This document shows positions 1-9,746 of a DNA stretch of 64,000 bases, in pieces (position 1 is the stretch's first letter; each line of letters begins with the position of its first letter). Source of the stretch: Alisma plantago-aquatica (lineage: Eukaryota > Streptophyta > Magnoliopsida > Alismatales > Alismataceae); assembly GCA_963693085.1 (NCBI GenBank), contig OY856409.1, positions 664,421,591 through 664,485,590 of the forward strand, in the 5' to 3' direction. The position numbers and the translations under genes are program-made. The notes beneath the pieces were generated by a model. It searched no databases. It was given only the letters and a program-made list of their open reading frames with translations, and was not told the DNA's origin.

Positions 1-664
1 GCCAGTACTTACTCTCATAGTAAAAACCTGAAGGTATTTGACTTGAACAAACAACTGACTCGTATACAATTTTCTGGGCCTGACATTGCTGATTACTTTT
101 CCTCCTTCAAAGGAATCTGGGCTGAACTGGAGAGTCATCATCCTTTGTCTATCGACTTAGCCACCATGCAACGCCAATGCCAGGAACTTCAGGTGGTTCA
201 GTTCTTAAGTGGACTTCCAGAGTCGTATGCTGGGGTGGTTGATCAGATTCTTGCCAGTGATCCTCTCCGATGTTGGAGAGTGCGTTTCAACCTCTTCAAC
301 GCATGCCTGCTTCTTCTGCACCGACTGCAGACACTGGTGACACTACTGCTCTTGCTACCATGGCCGTCCATAGATGTGGATGGGGTCGAGGTAGGTTTCA
401 GGAGAACCGACCTCCTCCGAATCTGGTAGAGGATGTGGTTCCCTTGGACGTGGTTTGTCATTTGGACCTCCGGGCACTTCTGGGGGTACCACTGGACAGT
501 GGTACTGTGACTTCTGTGGTCGCTCCAACTGCACTGAGGACATGTGCTGGAAGAAACATGGCACACCTGCTTGGGCCAATGCTGCATCTGAGGGAGGTTC
601 TCAGACTCTTGCATGTTATTTCTGGAGTAGGAACACAGTTTCCAGTGCAAGTCATGTTAGTTAG
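1..664 (+). pseudogene. Element A gag remnant
   Basis: Copia Gag (capsid/nucleocapsid) binds and packages element RNA. The frame runs open from base 1, in mid-gene, to about 260 and shows the conserved copia gag block ending VVDQILASDPL. It then changes frame, and the zinc knuckle is read in another frame at about 500-560. That knuckle reads CDFC-X4-C-X4-C, so the usual His of CX2CX4HX4C is replaced by Cys. The sequence after the knuckle falls into stops by 664. No complete protein can be made. It is close in sequence to gag of elements B and G, so these are members of related families. Confidence 0.82.
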
Positions 665-1796
665 GCAAACAATCTAGAACCATCTTTCCTAGAAAGACTC
701 ATTGGTAGTAAAGACATTTTTGATTTAGTTCATGCTGATGTATGGGGTCCATGGAATGTTCCAAGTTTGTCCGGAACCATTTTTGATTTTCCCCATGCTA
801 CTTGGTTGTTTTTGATAAAAGATAGATCACAAGTCTTGCCTACTATTAAATTCTTTTTTGCTAAAACTAAAATCCAATTCTCTATGCCCATTAAAATCCT
901 GCGCACTCATTATGCCTTGGAGACTATTCAAAAGGATGTTGTATTTTTTTGCCGATCTGTTGGTACCATTCACCAGACGTCCTGTGCCCACACGCCTCAA
1001 CAGAACGGAGTTGCTGAGCGAAAAATTATGCATTTACTGAAGTTACTAGAACTATTATGCTGCACTCTAATGTTCCAAAATAGTTTTGGCCTGAAGCTGT
1101 TCTCAATGCTTGTTTTCTGATTAATCGCATGCCCTCATCTGTTATTGGGAACAAAATTCCTGTCCAAGTCCTACAACCCAAGACTCTCCTTTCTTTGTTC
1201 CTCCCAAGGATTTTAAGGTCAACCTGTTTTGTTCGTCTTCTTGGACCGAATCACGGCAAGTTGTCTCCTAGAGCTGAAAAGTGCATTTTTCTCATATATT
1301 CACGCACTCATAAAGGATATCGTTGCTATAGTCCTACTGCTGCTAGGAAGTGGTTCACTAGGAGTGATGTGATTTTCTTTGAAGATACTCCTTTCTATTC
1401 TACTAAAGGGAAAAATTTGACTTCAGATATTATTTCAACACCTCTACCTGTTATCTGCGATTCTACTTCTACTACAGCCTGCTGAGACTACATCTCCACC
1501 TCTTATTGTTTATCAACGCAAGAATCAGCCACTGCATTCTACTCCTGTTCAAGACCACTCCATAGTCAACCAATCTTCACCTCCTGAAGGTCCTGCTCCG
1601 GCCAGGTAACTTATGATCTGCATCTAGTTATTGCTCTTGGGAAAGGTACTCGCTCTTGCACATCACATAGTATTGCTGACTATTTTTCTACAACTCATCT
1701 TAGTGTTCATGTTAGTAACTTTGTTGCTGCTCTTTCTGCTGTTGTCGTCCCAAAAATATTACTGATGCTTTATAAAATACTGGCTGGACACATGCT
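665..1796 (+). pseudogene. Element A integrase remnant and linker
   Basis: Integrase would cut target DNA and join the cDNA copy. The protease domain and the HHCC-bearing pre-integrase region expected before this point are missing, probably by deletion between about 660 and 700. The integrase core starts near 717 (FDLVHADVWGP, first catalytic Asp present). The second catalytic position, normally in T-D-N-A-L-E, reads T-H-Y-A-L-E near 903, so the Asp is lost. The catalytic Glu in GVAERK near 1010 remains. Stops occur at 1118 and 1483. From 1486 to 1796 the variable linker before reverse transcriptase is frame-broken. Confidence 0.82.
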
Positions 1797-2634
1797 ATGA
1801 ATGAGGAGATGACTGCTCTTACTCACAGAGGTACTTGGGATTTGGTCGATCCTCCATATGATTGCAAGCCTGTTGGATGCCGATGGGTGTATACTGTGAA
1901 ATATCATCCTGATGGGACTGTTGAACGACTAAAGGCACGCCTAGTTGCAAAGGGGTACACTCAAACTTATGATATTGATTATTTTGAAACCTTTTCTCCT
2001 GTTGTTAGGCTTAATTCTATACGGGTCCTCTCTGTTGCCATCAATTTGGATTGGCCCCTTATCCAGTTAGATGTGAAGAATACCTTTCTTTATGGTGATC
2101 TCTAGGAGGAAGTCTATATGGAGCAACTACCTGGGTTTGTTTCTTAGGGGGTCACACAAGGTCTATCATCTCAAGAAGTCTATTTATGGACTCAAGCAGA
2201 GTCCATGTGCCTAGTTTGACAAGCTGAGCAAGATTTTGACTTCCTCTGATATAGTTGTTCTGATTGTGTATGTTGATGATATTATTTTATCTGGAAGTGA
2301 TCTTTTTGAAATTCATGCTACCAAAGCTTATACATGCAAGCACTTTGTCACTAAAGATTTAGGAAAGCTAAGGTACTTTCTCGGAATTGAAGTTTCAAGG
2401 ACCTCTAATGCTCTTGTTCTGTCTCAGAGGAAGTATATTCTAGATCTTCTGTAGGAGACGGGGATGCTTGGAACTCGAGCTGCTGATACTCCTCTAGATC
2501 CGAATGTAAATTGGGATGATGATGACTCTCCCATGTATCCTTACAGTAAACGATACGGGAGACTGGTTGGCAAATAAATCTATTTGACTGTTACTAGAGC
2601 TGATTTTTCTACTGCAGTTGATCTTGTTAGTAGG
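1797..2634 (+). pseudogene. Element A reverse transcriptase and start of RNase H
   Basis: The copia reverse transcriptase is recognisable from [19 protein letters not shown] through [20 protein letters not shown] to the catalytic YVDD box near 2269-2280, which is intact. In-frame stops after FLYGDL (about 2103) and in the following PPGF block, plus frame changes near 2140-2230, disable it. The frame resumes as VTKDLGKLRYFLGIEVS and stops again at about 2454. The last 50 bases begin the connection/RNase H region and are cut at the B insertion. Confidence 0.85.
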
Positions 2635-2819
2635 TATAGAGATATGTTGTGTTTTGTTGAGCGTCATATGCATAGCATGTGCCTCACTTATGCTTTCACT
2701 TCTGTAGTTTAGTCCCATATTGATCATCTCTGCTTTAGTCTCTATTCTCTTCTATTATATAAGAGATTGTATTGTACATTGTTTTATTCACTCAATAAGC
2801 AATTCCCGATTTCTCTATA
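2635..2819 (+). repeat. Element B 5' LTR
   Basis: 185 bp, matching 8808-8992 with about nine substitutions. It holds a TATA-like box (TATATAAG near 2755-2763) at the usual distance before the R region. It ends immediately before the primer-binding site. The same LTR family flanks the minus-strand element G. Confidence 0.93.
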
Positions 2820-2835
2820 TGGTATCAAGAGCAGG
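2820..2835 (+). promoter_or_regulatory. Element B primer-binding site
   Basis: TGGTATCAAGAGCAGG directly follows the 5' LTR and resembles the 3' end complement of plant initiator-Met tRNA (TGGTATCAGAGC) with one extra A. It would prime minus-strand DNA synthesis. Confidence 0.85.
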
Positions 2836-3449
2836 TCCGGTTCTCCATTTTTTTCTTTCCCACCGTGCCCCTATGCCCTGAGACTTCAGCCCCCCCCCCC
2901 GGACTGTTGCCGCCAGCAGCCACCACCAGCCGCCGCCAACACCCCTCCTTCCCGCCGTCGCCTGTGCCACCCCTCTCCTCCACCCCGCCGCCTCCCTTCC
3001 ACCCCTCTCCCTCCCGCCGCCGCTCCACCCTGCGCTGCCCCTCCTCTCCTCCCACCACAACCGCCGTCCCTTCTCCTTTCTACCCCAGCCACCAAACCTT
3101 CCTCCATCCACCATCTCACTGCTGCTCTCTTCTTCTCGGGTTTCCCCCTCCATTTTTGCACGTGCAATCTTCCAAACAGCCATAGCTATCCCACGTTGAG
3201 AGTCTCCTAACTCTCCGATTATTTTTTTCCTGCGCCTCATGATGGGATATTGATTTCCTCATGACGGCGTAGGTTCATTTATCGGTCTATCTGCCCGACA
3301 CGGGTTTCTTCTGATCTAATGTGTCAGATCCCTACTACTGCTACTGCCCTATAGTGGATTCTTTATTCATTACTGCCCTATAGTGGGTTCTTTATTCATT
3401 GTCTGTTGCTGCTGCGCCGTCACCTCATTATTGCCTGCCTCTGCTCATC
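2836..3449 (+). other. Element B untranslated leader, C-rich, with a 29-bp tandem duplication
   Basis: The segment 2888-3120 is strongly C-rich (a run of ten or more C at 2890, then CCGCC and CCACC motifs). Its long open frames are a composition effect. A perfect-spaced 29-bp tandem duplication with one mismatch lies at 3343-3371 and 3372-3400. No gene is supported here. Confidence 0.7.
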
Positions 3450-4862
3450 TTGGCCTCAGTTGAGCCTCCTCGCTCTCTGTGTGTTACCACCGTCAAGCTC
3501 GATGGTTTGAACTATCATCTGTGGTCGGCGTCCTTTGTCCTCTATGTTAAGGCTCAAGGCCGGTACTCACATCTTACCACTAATCCTCCTACTGCCCCTA
3601 CTGATGAAAAGAGCAAACAAGCTTATGTTCAACGGTTCAAAGACGACTCTGGTGTTATTACCTGGTTTCTCAATAGCACCGAGCCGCGCATTAGTCAGTC
3701 CCTGTTATGTCTTCATGATGCTAAAGCAATGTGGGACCATCTTTCTCATGTCTACTCCCATTAGCAAAATCCTAAACGGGTTTTTGAAATTTTCAAAAAC
3801 CCGACCAAGGAGTTTTCTTCTGATGCTTCCATTGAAGACTTCTACAACCAATGCTCTGCTCTCTGGAATGAGTATGAAATCTACCATCCGTTGACTGCTG
3901 ACATCAAAAAGCCCCAGAAGCAGCGCAATGAACTACAATTGGTTCGATTTATGGCTGCCCTACCTGCTTCCTTTTCAGGCGTGGTCGATCAAATTCTGTC
4001 CAGTGACCCTCTGCCTACTCTTCACGACGTTCTCAAGAGAGTTCAACGTTTACCATCTGTGACCTCCACTCCTGTTATTGAGCATCCTGCTTTAGTTGCT
4101 CGCACTGCTGATTTTGGACGTGGCCGCGGTCGAGGACGTAGTCGTGGAGGACGTCTGCCTCCTACTGGCGGACGAGGATCCTCTACTGCTCTTGGACGAG
4201 GTCAAGCTACTGGTCCTCGCTACTGCAACTGGTGTGATCATGATAATCACACTGAAGATAGGTGCTGGATCAAGCACAGCAAGCCAGCCTGGGCGAACCG
4301 GGCCTCTACAAAAACTACTACTGATGCTGCATCTGACCCACCAGCTGCCCCTCTGACTACTGAATGGCTTCGCTCTGAATTCGAGAAGTTTTTCCAGGAG
4401 CGCATGACTCAGCTACCTTCGACGTTTGCTGCTGGTTCTTCTGCCATGCTTGCTTCTCCTTCTGTTGGTAACAATAAGTGGTGCATTGATTCTGGTCCGT
4501 CTGTCCATATGGCAGGTGACATCCAATTATTTTCTGCTTTGTTTAAAACCTCTAATATTCCATCGGTCACTGTTGTAAATGGCTCTAAGACTCCTGTTTA
4601 TGGCGTTGGCATCGTTCCTCTATCTCGCAAGATGAATCATCACTCTGTTTTATACATACCACAATTTCCTGTTAATTTATTATCTGCCAGTAAAACGGTT
4701 AAACAACTTCAGTGCTCCGTTAAATTTGATCCCTCTGGTTGTGTTTTGAAGGATCTCTGCACGAAGACGAGGATTGGTTTGGGCCATGAAGGACCAGATG
4801 GACTATACTACTTGGATGGACTACCAACAACTTTTGCTCTCTTGTCTACATCAGTCACATGA
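3450..4862 (+). pseudogene. Element B gag and protease
   Basis: Gag plus aspartic protease of a copia polyprotein. The expected start (MASVEPPRS in the sister element G) is TTG at 3450 here, so the start codon is lost. A single TAG at 3762-3764 breaks an otherwise open frame, most simply a CAG-to-TAG change. The zinc knuckle CNWCDHDNHTEDRC (CX2CX4HX4C) is intact near 4224-4265, preceded by a Gly/Arg-rich block. The protease motif reads WCIDSGPSVHMAG near 4480, with the catalytic DSG kept but the usual Ala replaced by Pro. A TGA at 4860-4862 ends the frame before the pre-integrase domain. Confidence 0.88.
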
Positions 4863-6080
4863 CTTCAGTGGCACTTCCGACTGGGTCATCCGTCTGCTGC
4901 AAAGTTGAAACTTTTATTTCCTGCATTATCTGAATTTTTTTTTCTAGTGCATCTTATGTTTTGGGAAAACAAACAAGGTCTGTCTTTCTTACTAAGAAGA
5001 AACTTGTAACTAAAGAAATTTTTGATATTGTTCATGCGGACATTTAGGGTCCATGCTCTGTTCCAAGTCAAACTGGTGTTAAATATTTTTTTGACATTTA
5101 TTGATGATTATTCCCGTGCTACTCGGCTGTTTTTGCTCAAAGATCGTGGTACTGTTTTGGTCAATATCCAAATTTTCTTTTCTGAAATACAGACCCAGTT
5201 CAATAAATCCATTAAAATTTTCTGTACTGATAATGCCTTGGAATTTATGCAGAAGTCTGTCACTTCTTTTTGTTCTGATCGTGGCACCATCCATCAAACC
5301 ACTTGTCCTTATACTCCACAGCAAAATGGTGTTGCTGGACGGAAAAATCGCCACTTATTAGAGGTTGCTCGCACCCTTCTTATTCATTATAAAGTTCCTC
5401 ACCGTTTTTGGCCTGATGCAGTCACTACGACATGCTATCTTATAAACCGTATGCCATCTTCTATTTTATAAAATCGGATACCTTACTCCATTTTGTTTCC
5501 TGATGCACCTCTTTTCTCTGTTCCTCCTCGCATTTTTGGGTGTACTTGCTTTGTTGAAAATTTACGCCCAGGAATGACAAAACTTGACCCTCGATCCATT
5601 AAATGCATTTTTTTGGGTTATTCGAGAACTCAAAAAGGTTATCGCTACTTTGATCCGATACTCAGACAATGGTTTGTTAGTGCGGATGTGATCTTTTTTG
5701 AGCATGTGCCCTATTTTTCTGATGATGGAGCAAGACTATCCCATGATATGTTGGCACCCACACCTCTACCAAATATTGTTGAAAACTTGCCTTCTTCTAA
5801 CCAGCCTGAAGATTGTCCGTTGCAAGTGTACAAACGACGGCCGAAGACAAGCACTCCTTCGATGGGCCCTCCTCAACCAATCCCTCCGTCTGCGGATGAT
5901 CAAATAAACACTGAGGTAACTTCTGACTTGCACCTTCCTATCAGTCTGCGCAAAGGTGTTCGCTCCTGTACTAAACATCCTATCAGTAATTACTGCACTT
6001 CTGCCAATCTGCATAACAACTTTGCCTGCTTTACTTCTACAATTTCTGCTATCACCATTCCAAAGACTGCTGCAGAGGCT
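4863..6080 (+). pseudogene. Element B pre-integrase, integrase and linker
   Basis: After the stop at 4862 the pre-integrase block WHFRLGHPSAAKLK follows. The frame is then lost at a T-tract near 4930-4937 and regained at another T-tract near 5083-5090, typical slippage indels. The integrase core has its second Asp in CTDNALEFM near 5227. The catalytic Glu of the expected GVAERKN reads GVAGRKN near 5335, so the DD35E triad is broken. A TAA at 5469-5471 interrupts it once more. The integrase C-terminal region (CTCFVENLRPG) and a Pro/Ser-rich linker run on to about 6080. Confidence 0.87.
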
Positions 6081-7309
6081 CTTGTTATTCCTGCATGGAA
6101 ATTGGCAATGGATCAGGAAATGCAGGCACTCTGTGATCGCAAGACATGGGAACTTGTGGATTGCCTTTCTTCTTGCCCTACTGTGGGCTGCCGCTGGGTC
6201 TTTACCATTAAATATCAACCTGATGGAACTATTGAACGCCTGAAAGCCCGCCTTGTTGCAAAAGGCTACACGCAGACATATGGTGTTGATTATTTTGAGA
6301 CCTCTCCTGTTCACGATTAAACTATGTTAGAATTCTGATTTCTGTTGCTGTTAATAAAGACTGGTCTCTCTTTCAGTTAGATGTTAAAAATGCATTTCTT
6401 TATGGAGATCTACAGGAAGAAGTATACATGAAGCAACCACCTGGGCTTGTTGCTCAGAGGGAGTCTGCCTTCAAAGTATGTAAGCTGAAAAAGGCCATCT
6501 ATGGTCTCAAACAGAGCCCACGTGCTTGGTTTGACAAGCTCAGCCAGATATTAGTCACTTTTGGCTTTCATCGTTCTCATTCTGATCATTCAGTCTTTTT
6601 ATCCGCAAAACAACGGCTGGACTTGTCATTCTTATTGTTTACATTGATGATATTATCTTATCTGACAGTGATACTGTAGGTATACATGAAACTAAAACCT
6701 ACTTAGAAAAACATTTTGTCACTAAAGATCTCGGAAAGCTGAGGTATTTCTTAGGCATTGAGGTTTCCAGATCATCTGCAGGGCTGTATCTCTCTCAGAG
6801 AAAATATGTACTTGATCTCTTGCAGGAAACTGGTATGCTGGGCTGCAAACCAGCCAACACTCCACTTGACCCAAACATGGACTGGGATGATGCAAACTCT
6901 CCTCCCTATGCTGATCATCACCAGTTCAGAAGGCAGGTAGGCAAGCTTATCTATCTGACTGTCACAAGGGCTGACTTCACTGCTACTATCGATTCATCAG
7001 CTGGTATCTTGATAAACCCCAACAATGTCATTGGGATGCTATATGTCATATTCTGCGATATCTTAAAAGCTCTCCAAGAAAATGCTTGATGTAATAAGAA
7101 GCATGGCCACTGCAATCTATCCGCCTTCTCAGATTCTAACTATGCAGGAAGTCCTTCTGATCGTAAGTCAACATCAGGATACTGTACATGTGTTGGCGGA
7201 ATTCTTGTCACCTGGCGAAGCAAAAAGCAGACTGTTGTTGCCAGATCCAGTGCAGAGGCGGAATACCGAGCTATGGCTCTACTGCATGCGAAATTCTGTG
7301 GGTTCAGAG
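6081..7309 (+). pseudogene. Element B reverse transcriptase and RNase H, first part
   Basis: The RT begins near 6090 (AWKLAMDQEMQALCDRKTWELV) and runs to the YIDD catalytic box near 6640, but with a frame change and stop at about 6306-6320 and another shift near 6600. The connection region (GKLIYLTVTRADF) and RNase H follow in shifting frames. At 7309 the coding sequence is interrupted by the element at 7310-8507. Deleting that element plus one GTTCAGAG copy joins W-V-Q-S-L-L across the break, as in related RNase H domains. Confidence 0.86.
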
Positions 7310-8507
7310 CAAGGAAGAAAATGTCCGATTTTGACGCCGTTTCGGTAGCCACAGAAACATAAATTTCGACAGATGCATTCCTGGCGTTTCGATGACCAAA
7401 TGATCGAATTATTTATCGAAATTTTACCAGAACAATCTACTAGTGTAGATCTACTCAAATATGCAATAATATTTCATATTGGATATGTGCGGGGGTGGGG
7501 CTCCTCATGTGTGAGTGAAGGAAGCTGAACAATTTCGATGGGCATTTCGATGGAGATTTTGAGGTCAATTGAATGGAGAAATGAATGAATCAAGTCATCA
7601 TAGTTTGCAAGCTCAATATATAGACTTAAAAGACACAAATTTATGGAAACATAGCATGATCTAGGATGGTAGGACCTCTCGGTAGGATGACAGGACGTAA
7701 TACACAAACAATGTTGCAGTGGTATGTGAGTGAGTATTGAGGAAGCATGAAACAACTATGGTTTATGCATCTAGTTGAACCATGATGGTTGTCATCCTCC
7801 TTGTTGATTATACCTATCAACATATTGGCTCATGTTTATTTTGTTTTATACAAGCATAGATGTGTCTCATTGTTAATCTCCATATGCTTACAAGTGATAA
7901 AATGCATACTAATGGATTAACTCAAGCTTTGTTCTTGGTCGTGTGCTTTTGTAGCGAGAGCCTATAGGAGGCAACCATGTAGTTAGAGGTGTGATTGATA
8001 ATAGCATACATACAAAAAATCTCGATAGTGATGCTAATTTTGCGCACTATAACATAAATCATGTGATCTCAAAAATGAAAGTTAGTGGGTCGTCATAGTC
8101 ATAGATATCACTCCTAAGCACATTTTTAAATATTTCCTTTGTAGATCTTTATAGAAGTGAGAGAAATAGGAGAGAGAGGTAGAATTAGACTAGGAAGAGA
8201 AGAAACATTACTTAGATTGCCCCTAACAAGCCCAAGGAATCACATAGTAAAATCTGCAGACATCGTACCCCATTTCTCGAAATAATAGATGTGTTTCTCG
8301 AAATTTCGTCGAAATGCAGACAAAATGGGCATTTTTTCATCGAAATTTACCTAATTTCGTCGAAATTCGAAATAATTGTCGAAATTTAATTTTTTTCTGG
8401 CGAAATTCCCTACGTACAGACACGTAAGGCCATTTCTATGTCCGATCGTTGGCGGCATCGAAATAATTAGCGAAATTTCGCCAATTTCGACGAAATTTTG
8501 AACATTG
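7310..8507 (+). mobile_element. hAT-type non-autonomous DNA transposon in element B
   Basis: A 1198-bp insertion flanked by a perfect 8-bp duplication GTTCAGAG (7302-7309 and 8508-8515). The right end reads CGAAATTTTGAACATTG. The left end (CAAGGAAGAAAATGTCC, then GATTTTGACG) is a diverged inverted copy with extra bases near the tip. Both ends are rich in the motif CGAAATTT. No transposase frame is present, so it would depend on a transposase from elsewhere. The strand is arbitrary. The empty-site joining of RNase H codons confirms the boundaries. Confidence 0.82.
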
Positions 8508-8800
8508 GTTCAGAGTCTCCTCCAGGAGTTTGATATATCCTTTCCAGCCCTATACCGATGTTTTGTGACAACAAGGCCTCCATTTTTATTGCGAGCAACC
8601 CCACTTTTCATGAGAGAACGAAACATATTGAGGTCGAGTGTCACTGTGTTTGAGAAGCAATCCTTTCTAGCCGGATTTGCACTCCATATCTCAACACTGA
8701 AAAGCAAGTTGTGGACATCTCCACCAAGATACTTCCTAAAGCTCGTTTTCAGACTCTAGTTGACAAGCTGGGCATGTTCGACATCTACGCTCCAGCTTGA
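8508..8800 (+). pseudogene. Element B RNase H, last part
   Basis: Continuation of RNase H after the hAT insertion: the block around FDISFPAL, then in other frames [14 protein letters not shown] and KLGMFDIYAPA with the terminal stop TGA at about 8798-8800, followed directly by the polypurine tract. Frame changes occur near 8560 and 8660. Confidence 0.82.
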
Positions 8801-8992
8801 GGGGGAGCATAGAGATATGTTGTGTTTTGTTGAGCGTCATGTGCATAGCATGTGCCCCACTTATGCTTTCACTTCTGTAGTTTAGTCCCATATTGCTCAT
8901 CTCTGCTTTAGTCTCTATTCTCTTCTGTTATATAAGAGACTGTATTGTACACTGTTTTATTCACTCAATAAGCAATTCCCAGTTTCTCTATA
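8799..8992 (+). repeat. Element B polypurine tract and 3' LTR
   Basis: GAGGGGGAG (8799-8807) is the plus-strand primer. The 185-bp 3' LTR 8808-8992 follows and ends TCTCTATA next to the GTAGG target duplication. A TATATAAG box is conserved as in the 5' LTR. Confidence 0.9.
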
Positions 8993-8997
8993 GTAGG

Positions 8998-9592
8998 TAT
9001 CTTAACAAACCTAAACAGTGTCACTGGGAAGCACGATGTCATATTCTGAGGTATCTGAAGAAATCCCATGGTAAAGGCCTTTCTATAGGAAACATAGTCA
9101 TTGCTCTCTTGAAGGCTACTCTGACTCTGACTATGCTGGAAGTAAGATAGATAGGAAATCTACTTCTGGTTACTGTATATTAGTTGGTGGCAATCTTGTT
9201 ACCTAGAGGAGCAAGAAGCATAATGTTGTTGCTAGATCTAGTATTGAGGCCGAGTACCGAGCCATGGCTCACACAACTTGTGAACTTCTGTGGGTCAAGT
9301 CTCTTCTCAAAGAATTTGATGTGAGCTCTTTTGATCCTATCCCCATGCATTGCGATAATAAAGCATCTATCTTAATTGCCAATAATCCTATTTATCATAA
9401 GCGGACGAAGCACATTGAAGTTGACTGTCATTTCATTAGAGAAGCTATCTTGACTGGTTGTATCCGCACTCCATTCACTCACTCAAAAGATCAAATTGCC
9501 GATGTCTTCACGAAGTTGCTGGCCAAGAAATACTTCAGCTCTCTTTTGGACAAGTTGGGCATGATTGATGTCTATGCTCCAACTTGAGGGGG
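8998..9592 (+). pseudogene. Element A RNase H, second part, with polypurine tract
   Basis: Element A resumes at Y-L-N-K-P-K-Q-C-H-W. A stop and frame change lie near 9150 and 9205. The C-terminal part from about 9264 to the TGA at 9585-9587 is open and shows CDNKASILIANNP and TKHIEVDCHFIRE, with the catalytic Asp, then KLGMIDVYAPT. GAGGGGG at 9586-9592 is the polypurine tract. Confidence 0.87.
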
Positions 9593-9746
9593 TGTTAAAT
9601 ATTAGCCTTATGTAGTCCTTTTATATTATTGTGTTATTTCTCTATTCTATGTGGACCTACCTGTAATTGTTCTCTTAAGACTTTTTATATAAATATATGA
9701 CGGGACACAAACAGTGTCCTCAACGATTCCTTAAACCCTCATAACA
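9593..9746 (+). repeat. Element A 3' LTR
   Basis: 154 bp from TGTTAAATATTAG to CATAACA with a 5-bp terminal inverted repeat TGTTA/TAACA. A TATATAAATA box lies near 9690. The next five bases, CTTTT (9747-9751), should be one copy of A's target duplication. The other copy would lie left of the window. Confidence 0.85.

Larger units (their letters stand above)
1..2634 (+). mobile_element. Ty1/copia element A, first part (left end outside window)
   Basis: A decayed copia retrotransposon reads left to right as gag, a short remnant before integrase, integrase, and reverse transcriptase. It stops abruptly at 2634 inside the RNase H region, where element B is inserted. It resumes at 8998 in register: the codons before 2634 and after 8997 join into one RNase H reading once B and one copy of GTAGG are removed. 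Its 5' LTR lies left of the window and its 3' LTR is at 9593-9746. Several stops and frame changes show it is dead. Confidence 0.9.
2635..8992 (+). mobile_element. Ty1/copia element B, complete but degenerate, nested in A
   Basis: Two 185-bp LTRs (2635-2819 and 8808-8992) bound an internal region with a primer-binding site, gag, protease, integrase, RT, RNase H and a polypurine tract. The target duplication GTAGG is perfect (2630-2634 and 8993-8997) and sits inside element A. LTR termini are TATAGAGA...TCTCTATA rather than TG...CA; the 3' copy starts with C. I count nine differences between the LTRs (about 5%), so B is much older than element E. B is itself interrupted by a hAT-type element at 7310-8507. 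Without it, B is about 5.15 kb. Confidence 0.93.

Noticed and set aside
2767..3240. Long proline-rich and glycine/arginine-rich open frames on both strands
   Set aside because: They come from the C-rich leader of element B. They are open in several frames at once and match no family.
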